In this document: positions 25,884 through 37,050 of the stretch, in pieces | How positions within the stretch are numbered: the first letter of the stretch is position 1 | How the letters are laid out: every line of letters starts with the position of its first letter | NCBI GenBank assembly: GCA_032988165.1 | Contig: JANTQF010000013.1 | Location: 124,001 to 188,000 of the forward strand | DNA: 64,000 nucleotides | Source: Emmonsiellopsis sp. PD_33 | Taxonomy: Eukaryota > Ascomycota > Eurotiomycetes > Onygenales > Ajellomycetaceae | Reading direction: 5' to 3' | Position numbers and translations under genes: made by a program | The notes under the pieces: model-generated | The model's database searches: none | Seen by the model: the letters and a program-made list of their open reading frames with translations, nothing else | What the model was told of the DNA's origin: nothing

Positions 25884-26964
25884 TATCTCCCCCCCCCCTG
25901 ATTTACTGATCTGGCAAATAAAAGAATGGCTCAGTTTTGTGGTGAGGACAGTAGATCTGAATATGTTGTCCTGAAATTGATCTACTCTACAGTGAGGGCA
26001 GTGGCTCTAAATATGTGGTCTCAAAATCAATCTGACTATGTAGTCCCAAAGTCAGCTGATGAGTGGCCATGTGCTGTGTGTTGAATTGTCTGTTTGCAAG
26101 AAAGTGGCCACATTGAGATAGAGAGGCAGCCCAGAGGTAGATGGGCAAGTTGGTAATGATGAAGCCCCTTCTAGGCTGCAGTAAATGTAGCTGGCATTTT
26201 TGAGTAGAGGTCCAGGCAGGATAGTTCATTAACAGCTTGAACCATGGAATTGTGAGGTGGCAGCCCCCATGGCCAGGAATAGAGATGGGAGCTGAAACAG
26301 GATTAATGAGAGATTTCTGAATGAGGGGAGAGTGGAGTGTGACTCTAGAATGTGTAAACTACTGAGTAGAAGTGAGGCTCAGAGAAATGAATGAGCAGGT
26401 CAGCAATGAAGAAAGGATGTACTCTAGGTAGATAGGATGGCTGGTGAGTGCATGGCTTTATACTAATAATCTTATATGTGATAAGATTTATGGTCCCACT
26501 GTGAGGGAAAGAAAAGGTGTGCTCTAGATAGGCAGAGCAACTAGTGATAGATGGTAATGAAGATTGAGATGAATAGCATAGATGATGAAGAAGAAAGGAA
26601 CATAAGGAAAATAGAGAGTAGAGAGAAAGAAAATATGACAGGTAAAATCAGCAGTAGACAGCACAGAGCAAGATATATACAGGTAAGTAAGTATAGGAAG
26701 GAAAGTAAATACAGCAAGAAAAATAAACACAGAGCAGCAGCAGACTATGCATAGAAAACAAAAGAAATTAAGGAAGACATGGAGGAAATACAGCATGAAG
26801 ATAAGTAGAAACTGAAACCACAAGAAAACAGACTGGGTGATGCAGCAAGAAAGACAAATATGTACTAATAGTGGTAAGAGTGGCAACTGTAGCAGAATGA
26901 TGGGCTCTGATTGGCCAAAACATTTCCTGGCTCTAGGGCAGGAAATTGTGATTGGCTGGATCAG
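25884..26964. other. Non-coding 3' region of gypsy-2
   Basis: It starts with the C-rich strand of the polypurine tract (25890-25900). The plus strand at 26550-26850 is strongly purine-rich, which makes long open frames on both strands. The plus frame reads as Lys/Glu/Arg-rich and the minus frame as Phe/Leu/Cys-rich, both expected from composition alone. No gene called. Confidence 0.5.
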
Positions 26965-26980
26965 CTAGCTAGTATCTATC
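26900..26980 (-). promoter_or_regulatory. Repeat module with paired CCAAT boxes, copy 1
   Basis: On the minus strand this segment has AGCCAATCAC, a GAAA/CCAGG-type middle, and GGCCAATCAGAG. The same layout recurs at 33505-33590 within the same element. CCAATCA is the core bound by the fungal CCAAT-binding (HAP) complex, so a promoter role is possible; that is inference. It lies directly after the stop of the dioxygenase-like ORF. Confidence 0.5.
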
Positions 26981-29670
26981 TCCTTGTGGCTGTGGACTAG
27001 GATCCTAATGGTGTCTCTTTCTACTACTACATAGTCACTAATGATAGAATTAAGAGGAATGTTATTATAATAACAGTAAAAAAAACTCTGCTGACTGAAC
27101 AGCTGTTTCTTAGCATCCATTACAGTTGTAAAGGCATGAACTGCAGCCCTCACAGCTCTCTTATACCAGGCCAGAATGTAATTCTTAACTGGCTGATTAG
27201 GCACCAGATCAAAAAGAATCTACTACTCTCTCCAGACTAAAGGATCATCTTATTGCTGATGTTCAATCAAAGCTTCAGAAAGTACATCAAGACCTATCAC
27301 AGTCATGGTGGCAGAAAAGTGATAAGGAATGCTACCATACAGAATAGGCAGGCTGGAGAGTGTTGTAGGTCTGTGAATGAGATTTTAATTTACCTATAAG
27401 AGCTACTCCTATATATTACTCTCTGGAACTTCTAAAGACTTACTATCTTTCTGGATTTCAATGAATCATAGAAGCATTATTCTCTACTCAATTGTAGCTG
27501 GGCCAGTACTCCCATGGGAAATGTGTGGCATGATGATTTGTGTATCTCCCTATTTGTAAGGAATGATCTTTCAGCCAGTCTTAAAATTCTATAAATTTTG
27601 ATTGGTGAGTATCTGTGAGGAGACATCCTGAATGATTCTATCATTTAGAAACCCCCTTCCATGAAGTTAGTGATTCCACTCAGAGACATAGTGATACATG
27701 CTAGAGACTACAGTTGTGTAGTTTGCATGATCCTCATTTGTCATGCTGATGGACCCTTAGATCATGTTTGTGCTATGATTTTCCTCAGTAAGATACTGAA
27801 TGTTAATATTGATATGCTGGAAAAATGTGCTATCCCCCTTTCTAGCAAACTTAATATAATAAGAGTAGGAGATGAGCCTCATCTGGTGATCTGGGTGAAG
27901 AGTGACATACCAGGCATAGTAAACTAGGTCCTGGTGAATTATCTGCTGAATGATTCCATGGAGCATTGTGTGGAGCCACCCCAGTAACTTCTGATCCTTT
28001 TACTAATGGAATGAGTATATATCCTATTCATATGCTACTATCTTTCTGAGTGTGTTGTATGTAGTGGGTATATTTCCCACAGCTATCTCTATTCAGAGTC
28101 AGGAGAAAATCAGAAGAGATAAAGAGCTATTTGCATCCTAGCTATTTAGTGTGAGGTCTATATTTATACTTCTTAGGCTGAGGTTCTTCAACATGCTTGC
28201 CCAGTTTGATGGAGCAATGGAAGGGAGAGTAGTATGCTTCATATAATATATCTAAAGAAGATCCTCTGAGTGGGCAGGGTGATGCTCTTTATGAAAATAA
28301 TGAAAAGTGCTGTTAGCAGTGTGGATCTGGCCAAGATTTCTGTGGCTATTAATGACAGCCTTGAGCCTGGATGTTAAAGCTGCCTGGTTCAAACCTTAAG
28401 TCAGCAAACTGATTTTCCCTCCAAGATTGATGGCATGATAATAGCACAAAGGAAAAGAAGATGATAGCTTTACAAGCTAATTTAGAAGCTTAATAAGCTG
28501 GCTATTATTCAGCTCCTTTGCATTGTTAAGCTGAGCTTTCAAGGCAGGCTTGACATTCTAATAACATGCACATCTATGATAGCTAGTCTCCTGATGCTTT
28601 TCAATAGCTTCAGCAATGTCAGGATTCTCCTTGTTGGCACCTTGATTCTCAAGCTCTGCCATTTCTTCTGGTAATAGGCTGGCAAAATGGGAGAGGCTGA
28701 CATTGGACAGGGAGGTAGCTATTGATGAAACTGATTGACTAGAGACATATTATGGGTAAGAAGCAGGTGAAACAGGGTCAGGGTTTTAAGAGGTGTCAGG
28801 TAAGAAAGTAGAAGGGGACATGAGAACTGATCCAGAATGATAGTGATTATTCTGAGAAGGGTGAGGAGAAGGCAGAGGTGTTTAACTAGTCATATGGGAA
28901 TCATGCAGTGAAGCTGGAGGAGGCTGATACTGAAGATTTTAAAAGAGTAGAGATAAGAGAATTGGTAAGTAAGAATTAGTAGGTACAGAGAGAAATAGTG
29001 AGGTATCTACAGTAAGAATTTCACCAGGATCAATATAAAGCTCAGTAGTATGAATGACTTTCATATTCAACTCAGAGCTAATAAAATCTGGCCTTGAGGC
29101 ATTCTCAAGGTCTGAAAGCATCAGTTCCTTGTGAAGCTTTTTACCCTTCCCAGGATTTTGAGACAATTAAATTCATATTGCCTGGTTGATTCTCCTCACT
29201 ACAGATGGATAGTTATAATTTCTTATAAGGATTACTGCACATCTACATCATTTATCCTTCTTTAGCATTAACTAGAATTCATTAATAATAGCCTTCCCCC
29301 AGTGTTCCACACAAGTTTTATACTCTTCTGAAGTGTGATTTTAGTGAATCCTGACTGTCTCTACCATGTGACAGATCTTCACTGTCTAGTAGTAGAAGTC
29401 AGCTTCAGATACTACTGCCTGCTAGGCCCCATCCTCCTTCATCCATTCAAAATATGTAGCAACCTTCTCCTCTCTATCTTCATGCTTGCTCATGATCAGA
29501 TTGGTGATTTCACACTGAACCTGGTAGTGTGGAGCTGCATGCCTGTTAAGGGTATCAATATACTTCTGAATCTTCCTGGTGGTTGACAACTTTTTCTTCC
29601 CATGCTCAATCAAGGTAAGGGAGTTAGTGAGCTTTAGGGCCAGAGTGTGCAGGTTTTAGTGGTTCAACAT
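26965..29670 (-). pseudogene. Gypsy-2 ORF3: dioxygenase-like protein (2OG-Fe(II) fold suspected)
   Basis: One minus-strand frame of 901 codons runs from ATG (29668-29670) to TAG (26965-26967) without frameshift. Residues 1-180 are basic and charged; about 250-350 are Pro/Ser-rich; then comes a helical Asn/Leu/Lys region. The possible catalytic core is at 27460-27830. STFFQHININI holds an HxD-like site (His codon 27814-27816) whose Asp now reads Asn (27808-27810) at a former CpG. Exactly 100 codons on, RGD/QGD-type text leads into MPHISHGSTGPAT, with a second His (27514-27516) and an Arg about a dozen residues later. H-x-D...H...R with an HGS strand is the layout of 2OG/Fe(II) oxygenases such as PhyH-type enzymes. 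The substrate is unknown. A DNA- or RNA-modifying role is only a guess; chance resemblance remains possible. Confidence 0.55.
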
Positions 29671-30117
29671 TTTGCAGAATGGCAGTGAGGGAAATTGTAA
29701 ATATAATGTTGTTATGTGTTGTGTAAGTTGGTTTGAAGGCAAGGTTAAGATATCTATGATAATGGTGAGGAAGAGGTGAAGGAAAATGTAGGGCAGAGTG
29801 TACTCTTATGGCTTTTCAAATGTGAGGCATAAAGATGGCTGTGGCTGGTAAAATGAGAGAGTGAGAGAGGCATACTGCCATTTTAATGGCCATAAAATGA
29901 AAGAAACAAAGAAAACTGTAAAAGAATGTAAAGATGCATCTGGCTCCTAACATGTTACTCATGCTGATATTTGAACCACAAAGAGACAACTAATAAAGGA
30001 AATAAACTAATGAGTGGATACAGTCAAACAAAGGAAATAAAGAAAATGAATGAAATAAGGAAATGAATGTGATGGTCAGATAATGACTATAAAACTTTTA
30101 TTATAAGAAATTAGAGA
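29671..30117. other. Spacer between integrase ORF and ORF3 of gypsy-2
   Basis: About 450 bp without an open frame on the minus strand. It would hold the promoter or leader of ORF3 if ORF3 is transcribed alone, but no CCAAT pair like that at 33505-33590 is seen. Confidence 0.4.
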
Positions 30118-33100
30118 TTATAAAGCATTCTCTCCTTTACCCACATCTTCTTCCTTCTTACTGCTATTCTCCACTGAATCTACATCATCTAACACTACTG
30201 GCATTTAGTTGTTGTGAAGGTAAAATTTCTTTATCTAGTTACCTATAGTGGTGTTATGGAATGATGTGCCATTCAGCTCTTTAAGGTAGTAAGTGCTCTT
30301 CTCATGGTTTGCTTCCTGCACATGATATGGACTCAACCATTGAAAGTTAAGTTTAATAGAATAGAATGTTTTTATTTTAGTGTCATGCAGAAGGATGAGA
30401 TCTCCCACCTGAACTGAATCATACATTAATCTCCTAGTTTTATTGAATAGATTCTGATTTTTCTCTCATGCACACTGCAGATGAAAGGCCACCTCCTTCA
30501 GATCCTCATCCTGCCTCTCCAACTGTTGAATCTACATGTATATTAAGTTAGCATGAGAGTGAATGGTGTGCTATGAAAGCATTTATCATGTTGGAACCTC
30601 AAGCTCAACAGGGAGGATAGCATCATAATTATATTACAGATAGAATAGTGTTTTACCTGTTGATTATTAAATGGAGATATGATTTGCCCACAATACTAAG
30701 TGGAAATGATTAACTCAATTTCTCCCATCTGCAGTGAGCTTTGCCAGTACATCTGAAATAGAGTGGTGGTCATGTTCAACCATGCTATTTACCTTTACAT
30801 TGTACAGCAAAATTGTTATCTGCTTGATATGATACTTGGTAGTGAGAATCCTGATCTACTTCTGATTTTCTAGCCTGTCATTGCACATCATTTCTTGGAA
30901 ACAGCCATGTTGGCATATAATATCCTTGTAAATGAACTGGGCCATATATTCTGCTTTTGCATGTGTGAGGAGCTGACCTTTAACCTAGCCAGTGAGATTA
31001 TTCTGAGTAATAACCACACATGATTTCCCCTGGTTCTTTGGAAACTTGATGACATCAATATACCACTTATCCTACAGATAGTTGTGGTGAGTTGGATATA
31101 GTAGCTCTTTGAGATGGTTATTTTTCTAGAACTGACACTCACAGCATTTCTTGCAATATGCCTTGACATTAGTGAATAGGCCTTCCCACTAATATTGCTA
31201 AGAGACCTTATGGTTGGTTGCCTTATGACCTTTATGGCCTGACTTGTCATGCATCTGAGTAATGATTTTCTTCTGCTCATTCAGATTGTTCACCATGCAT
31301 CTCAGTGGAATCTCTTTACTCAACTGGTGAAATAGATGTTGCTCATGCACCACATAATTCAGTGCATGCTTGTGCCACTTTGGGAAAACCTTGCAAGAGA
31401 TATCATCAGGTTGCTTCAAGGTGGTGAGATATCTGATGATTGATTCACTGCAGATGGAATAGGATGGTGAAAGAACATGGGATTCTTTGCTGTCAGCATT
31501 ATCAGGAACATTAAAGTCAGGGATAGTGGCAGAAGCCATGCTAATGCAATTAAGCTCTACCTCAATGAATTCATTGATATCTTGATCCTCAGGTATCTCA
31601 TCATCAGCAGGTAGTTGTTGAGAAAGACCATTGGCAGCACTATAAATCCATCCAGGAATATGATGAATGTCAAAATTGAACATTCAAATCCAGGTGAGCT
31701 AGTTAATTATCAGAGTGCCAGGAAGATCAGTAGCTATTTGATTAAGCTGAGCAATCAAGATTTTTGTGTCAGTTTTGAGAATGAAGTGAATACTATACAG
31801 GTAATATTAGTATTTCTTTAATATTTTGAGGATGGCTTGGCACTCTCACTTTTCTGTATCATACTTTGCTTCTGCTGGGCTCCAAATCCCACTTTCATAT
31901 TGACAGGGATGAAGCTTTCTATTCTCAACATCTTGCTGGCTCAGTGTTTCTCTCCAGCTATGCTTGCTGATATTAGTTGCAACCATGATATCCCCAGCAT
32001 CATTAGAATAATCAATGTAGCATAGAGTAGGAGTAGTTGTCAGTGCTGTCTTTAGAACTGACATGGCACTTAATTGCTTGGGTCCTCAGATGAAAAAGGT
32101 GTTTTTCTTGAACAGCACATAGATTAAGTTGGAAATGAGGGCAAAGTTTGGGATCCAGATGTAATAATATACATAAATGCTGATGAAGGCATGAGCCCCA
32201 GTAATCTCAGTTGGTTCAGGCCACTCAATGATTTTGACAATTTTGATGGCCTTAGAGTGGTGCCCATCAGCATTGATGATGTATTCAATGAGAACCATGC
32301 TGGAGCAGCTGAACTCAGATTTTGCAATCTGGATGCATGTGTTTGAGAGCTTGATGCTGACTAGAGTCTAATCTAGGTTTTGAAGATGCTTCAAAATAAA
32401 CTGGTGAATTCCTGGTATGACCTCTTTATTGTTGTACTGAGATTATGGACTCTTTACACCAATGTTATCTATGAAATTATCTGCCTGATGAGGAATGTTT
32501 GAATGGAGAATATAAGCCATGACTTGGCAGAAGGCAGTAATAAAATTTGTGGCACTCTATGGCAATGTTATCTGGTGAAGAAGGCTGATTGGGGTTTGAA
32601 AGGTAATCATGTTGTAGCTATCCTCATGTAAAGTGATCTGATTGTATTTGGAAAAGAAATCCATCATGCTAGTGATGACTTGCCCAGTAAAATCTTCTGC
32701 AAAAGTATTAGCACTGGGAGGGATATAGGCATTCTGAACTGTAATGATATTCATATCCATGCAGGCATTAATGATTTGATATTTCCCAGACTCCTTCTTC
32801 TTGATGAGGAACCATTTATTCTGATATGAATTGTGATAATATTTAAAGATGCTAGAATTGACTTGCTTACAAAGCATTTCTATGACTGTTAGCAGCAATT
32901 TTTGAGGAATAGAAAGCTCAGGGGCCTGTCATGCTTTATACTCAATAGTATGAATCTTAATTGGTAGAGAGACTTCCTCAGCTAGTTTTCTATAATTACT
33001 GAAGCTTCATGCTAATGTTTTCTCCTGCCTGAGTAAGATCTCAATCAGTAGCTTGTGTTCTTAAAGTGTCAAAATCAATCTGATTTGAAGCTTTTCTATC

Positions 33101-33420
33101 CTGTTGGGTGTAAGGTGAGAGCTGCATGGGCAATCTGAGAAATGAGGTGTGACCAGATAGTTGTAAGGTGAAGGTAGATCCTTTATAGATTTGATGTTAT
33201 CTTAATATCATTTCTGATGAATCTCTCTCTATTAATCTATTCTACCAGGTGTCCCTCCATCTGTCATTGATGTATTGAGGGGCTGAATCTTATCTGCCTT
33301 TTGCTTGTACAGTGTGGTGACAATTAGATGATGAGATTGAGGAGAAGGCTCAGTGAAATCATAGAGAGAAAGATTGTGCAGTTGAATGCTATGAACTTAA
33401 TGAATTTCAGAGATAGGGTG
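30118..33420 (-). pseudogene. Gypsy-2 pol ORF: RT, RNase H, integrase
   Basis: One minus-strand frame runs from at least 33420 (upstream start unclear, possibly after an intron acceptor TTTCTTGCAG at 33421-33430) to TAA at 30118-30120. RT begins at 32557-32898 (WFLIKKKESGKYQIINA, then MMDFFSKYNQI). The active-site box near 32480 reads FIDNIGVK where FIDDIG is expected. RNase H lies at 31840-32070 (YIDYSNDAG onward, with Asp/Glu positions kept). Integrase at 30900-31683 shows the HHCC zinc site (HDKSGHKGH, then CKKCCECQ) and a core with WYIDVIKFP. The C-terminal GDLILLHDTK and LNGTSFHNTTI segment is at 30235-30426. The frame differs from that of gag-protease. Confidence 0.9.
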
Positions 33421-33504
33421 CTGCAAGAAAGAAAATGTAGCATGTGAGAATAGCTGAAAGTATTATTATAGAATGATAGGAATGTGTGGTGGAGATTTCT
33501 GAGG

Positions 33505-33590
33505 TGATTAAATGGTGACCTCTGATTGGCTGGAGGTATTTATTAGCCCTGAACTGGGAAATTGTGATTGGCTGGATTTCCTCTTATTAC
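33505..33590 (-). promoter_or_regulatory. Repeat module with paired CCAAT boxes, copy 2
   Basis: The minus strand reads AGCCAATCACAATTTCC, about 40 bp including AATAAATACC, and AGCCAATCAGAG. It matches 26900-26980 in layout and partly in sequence. It lies after the end of gag-protease and before the RT-integrase frame, where it could drive separate pol expression. Function is inferred from the motif only. Confidence 0.5.
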
Positions 33591-33686
33591 TCTTATATAG
33601 TAGAATTTCTACCCTACTATCTATCATATTAATGCTGCTGACTCTGACTTCATCTCTTTACTCATCATTATCATTATGAAGATTAG

Positions 33687-36530
33687 TTAAACTCAGTACT
33701 TCTAGTTTAAAGACTGATGCTTGCCATGAAGATCATCCAGCTGTCTATTGTCATAGTCTTCTGGAGAATAGCTGAGAAAAGACACCTGATTGGTCTCATC
33801 ATCTGGGTTGAAAACTGTGATGGTAATGCCACCCACATTATCTGTCTATTATGCTAACTGAGTTATGTTTTCATAGGGATGGCCTAGAATGCACTCATGG
33901 GAACTGCACTCTAGAATGAAAAAGGTTTGAGGCATAGATATAGATTCAATATGAACTGAGACATTCTTATAGATTCTAATGATGCTACTGTGCTGATCAT
34001 CAGTGCTGAGGATTGACTTGAGAGTGTCTTTCTAGATGATTAGGCTGAGACTTAAGGCAGTGCTCTTCATCATGCAGTTGATCTCTGCCCCTCCATTGAA
34101 TATAGCTTTGGTCTGACCTTTTCTGATACTGACAGAAAACTTGATATGGCTGATGAACACTAGGTTCCATTGAGGATTATATTCTGAGACATGGTGAGAG
34201 GGCTGAATGAAGGAGACTCTAGTAGATTCTTCCTTAATTATATGCTACTAAACTTTAGCTGGAAGATTCTGAAAGAATGTCTGCTGCAGCTGAGTAGAGT
34301 AAGTTATAATATTCTTGAGCTGAATTCCTGTAATCTCTTGACACATGATTTTCTCAAAGATGGTCTGAGTTATAGTGGTATAATTCTTCTTATCCTTTAT
34401 TTCAATAGAGAGTTTGGGTCCTTTAGATTTTCTGGGATAATGGAGGATGATTTTCTTTTGAATCTTGAGTGCTTTAGCTATCTCAGCATCAGGCATGGCT
34501 TCATCAATCAGCTGAGTTGGTGTTTCTTTCTGCAGCTGACTGTTATAAAGGATTTGTGAATTATTAGGATCAGGTGAAGGTGAGATAATGTCCTCAGCAA
34601 ATGAAATAGATTTTTAGGAGCCATCTGAATAGTGACTGGCTCTTTAAGAGTGGGTGGAAGATAGGGCTTTCTTCTTTTCAATTTGACTAGAGAGTGTAGA
34701 TTAATTCTTATCAGCAGCTGACTCTTTACCCTTACTATTTCTAGTAGCTGCCTGAGCAGCCATCATGCTAGCAGCCTCTTTCACCTTGCTATCTAAATTA
34801 CCCTCTTCTGTGCCACTCTTGAATCTGACATTGCATATGCTGATAAAATTGACTGCTAGTAATGGACTACTGTCAGAGGAAACAAGAATGCTACCATCAT
34901 TGTGGAGTTTTGCTACTGATGGGATAATGGAAGGTGTGGATCTCTACTTAAGGGCATGCTTGATAATAATGATGTGAGGTTCATACTAATTCATATTGAT
35001 TTTTAGGCTATACTGCATCACATGTCCATCAAAGTATTTGCTCATTCTATTTCAATGGATTTTTCCTTGATCAATTAACTTATCAATCTGGAGGCACTGA
35101 GGGAGTATATGAGATGAGTCACTGCAGCCCCAATAAGCATGAGGAGGGTGATTATATTGTAATATACTTTCAAACCTAGGTTGATATGGACCATCAGGGC
35201 TATACTGTGTCCTATAATAGGAAACATTTGTGAGATCTTGAGCAGAATTGATAGACCCTTAGTTGGTGAGAATGTGTAGTACCATAGCTGGCTGTTGCAT
35301 ATTTCTCTGCTGTTGAAACCCAGTGATAGCCAGTAACAGTGCATCCATCTGATTGATGAGAGACTCAAGTAGGCTGTCATTTGAATTTCTTGAAGCTAGA
35401 TCAGAAGAAGTAGGTAGTGCAGAAGGGGCTATTTGAGGTCTTAGCACAGTCAAGGTGGGTGGATTGAAGATAGGCTGAGCAGGAGGCAGTTGAGTGGGTA
35501 GCATCATATGAGAACCCAGGTTAGGCATGATCATTTAGACTATCTTTTCCTTGACTTCCTGAGATTCAGCTGTGGCTTTGCAAACCTTTGAAATCTTCCA
35601 CTCAGATGGGTTGTTTTGGTCAAACCTAGCCTTATGAAAAGCCTTCTTATAAACTCCATCAGGCAGGCCTTGTAAGAACAACTGGCAGGCAAGAGATTCC
35701 TAGATTTCATTCTAGCTAATTAGTAGCTCAGTGATGGCATAGAATTAGTAGTAGAAAGTGAGAATATCTTAGCTGAAAGATTATTTGAAACTAGACAGGG
35801 CATTCAGGTAGATTTAATTATACATCTACTAATAAGTATCATTCTGTCAGAACTCTGACATTAATCTGGCCTTAACTTTTATCCAGGTTTGTAGGTTCTT
35901 CATCAGCTGATCCACATGACCTTGCAGTTCCATAGAGTAATAGTTGTGTAACACTGCCAAGGCTTCATCCTTAGGAATATGGTGCAGCTTCAGCACAGCA
36001 TTGAACTGATTGATGAACTGAGTAACATCCTTCCCATCAAAAGAAGAGGCTCTGAGGGATCCAGGAACTAGCATGGGCATGACAAGCTACTGATAAATCA
36101 TTCCACTTTCAGGAGGCAAGGTACTGCTAGATGTAGGCAGGCCTGATGAGAAATTAGTGGAGCTGAACATCTTCTCACTGTTGATCTCAATTTTTGGTGG
36201 TGGAGCTGGTGCTTTTCCTGACTGAGTTTGATGATGTGTGATGGAGTCTGACCAAGCATACTTAGGAGGCATATATTGATGGAGAAATGAATAGACAAGT
36301 AGCTTTTGTTTGCAAATGAGAAATAGGTTGATAATGGTGATAATATCTGTGTCTTTTTGTGGGTAGAGATTTAGGAACTTCAGGAAGAGAAGGAACTGCA
36401 AGATCTGCTGTAGATTTTTCTTCTCACTAGAGTCTGCATTTGTTAAGGAACAGCTTGATGGATTTGATAGTTCAGTGGGTCCATTCTTTGAAGTTTTCTT
36501 CTGATGGTATTGCCATTAGTGCAGCCATAA
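33687..36530 (-). pseudogene. Gypsy-2 gag-protease ORF
   Basis: The frame is best seen at 36087-36401, 35847-36080, 35259-35534 and 34248-34496, which are all in register, and ends near TAA at 33687. Gag: Pro-rich N-terminus (36100-36300), then a capsid-like block with PGSLRASSFDGKDVTQFI and an EALAVL..Y segment (35850-36065). A Pro/Gln-rich linker spans 35260-35530. The protease near 34020-34170 has IFNGGAEINCM, where DGGAE would be active; the Asp-to-Asn change is at 34095-34097 within a former CpG. The start is uncertain: an ATG at 36526-36528 gives a plausible N-terminus (MAALMAIPSEEN) in another frame, so a small indel or intron may separate them. Confidence 0.85.
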
Positions 36531-36703
36531 AGCTGTGAGCCCACTCCAACCAAATGGGCCTATCACAAACTGAAATAAGAGAATTGTGTTGAGTAGTATG
36601 CTCAATAAAAGAAAAGAAAAAAGAGGAAAGAAACTCAGTATAGTTATCTGTATTAATACTGCTATCTGTTCATCCATTCATGATTTCTGATCATGTGCAT
36701 CAA

Positions 36704-37021
36704 TGAAGTGGGGACAGGGTGTGCACATCAGGCAGCACTGAACAGGGCAGTGGCAAACACAAGAAAAGAATTGAGGTTGATGTTGAAGCAGAGGAATGTA
36801 TTGGCAATCTATAGTACAAAACAACATAGTAATAGAATGATAAGGCACACACAAAAGAAACAAAAGATCTATCTCAAAGAAGCATACACATGCATGAGAA
36901 ATCCATGAATGAACAGATGAAGTCTTGCAGTGAAAGGAAAATATCTATCTTCATGGCTGTACTTGGCAGTGAAAAGCCTTGGTGAAAAATTGATCTGACC
37001 TGACAGCAGATCCTCACCACA
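36704..37021 (-). repeat. Gypsy-2 5' LTR
   Basis: 318 bp; pairs with 25566-25883. The right edge is fixed by CACCACA then CTAG (target duplication). Confidence 0.95.
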
Positions 37022-37050
37022 CTAGAATCTAGTTAGCTTACACTGTTGTA

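Larger units (their letters stand above)
25566..37021 (-). mobile_element. Gypsy-2: 11.46-kb Ty3/gypsy element with a third ORF
   Basis: Two 318-bp LTRs (TGAAGTGGGG to CTCACCACA on the plus strand) bound a minus-strand element. A G-rich polypurine tract abuts the left (3') LTR. Flanks are ...GCTAG and CTAGAATC..., giving a 4-bp CTAG duplication, and the right arm of inverted repeat 2 has the single empty site TGCTAGAATTC near 60385 (reverse strand). Order on the minus strand: 5' LTR, gag-protease ORF, spacer with CCAAT repeats, RT-RNase H-integrase ORF, spacer, 901-codon dioxygenase-like ORF, a second CCAAT repeat, about 1 kb of leader-like DNA, 3' LTR. It is much longer than a usual 5-7 kb gypsy element. 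Confidence 0.93.

Noticed and set aside
26524..26886. 120-codon minus-strand frame looking like a membrane protein
   Set aside because: It lies opposite a purine-rich stretch, so Phe/Leu/Cys richness follows from composition. No start context or conservation supports it.
26965..29670. Envelope-like protein for gypsy-2 ORF3
   Set aside because: The position fits an env gene, but I see no signal peptide, fusion peptide or C-terminal membrane anchor, and the core words resemble an oxygenase instead.
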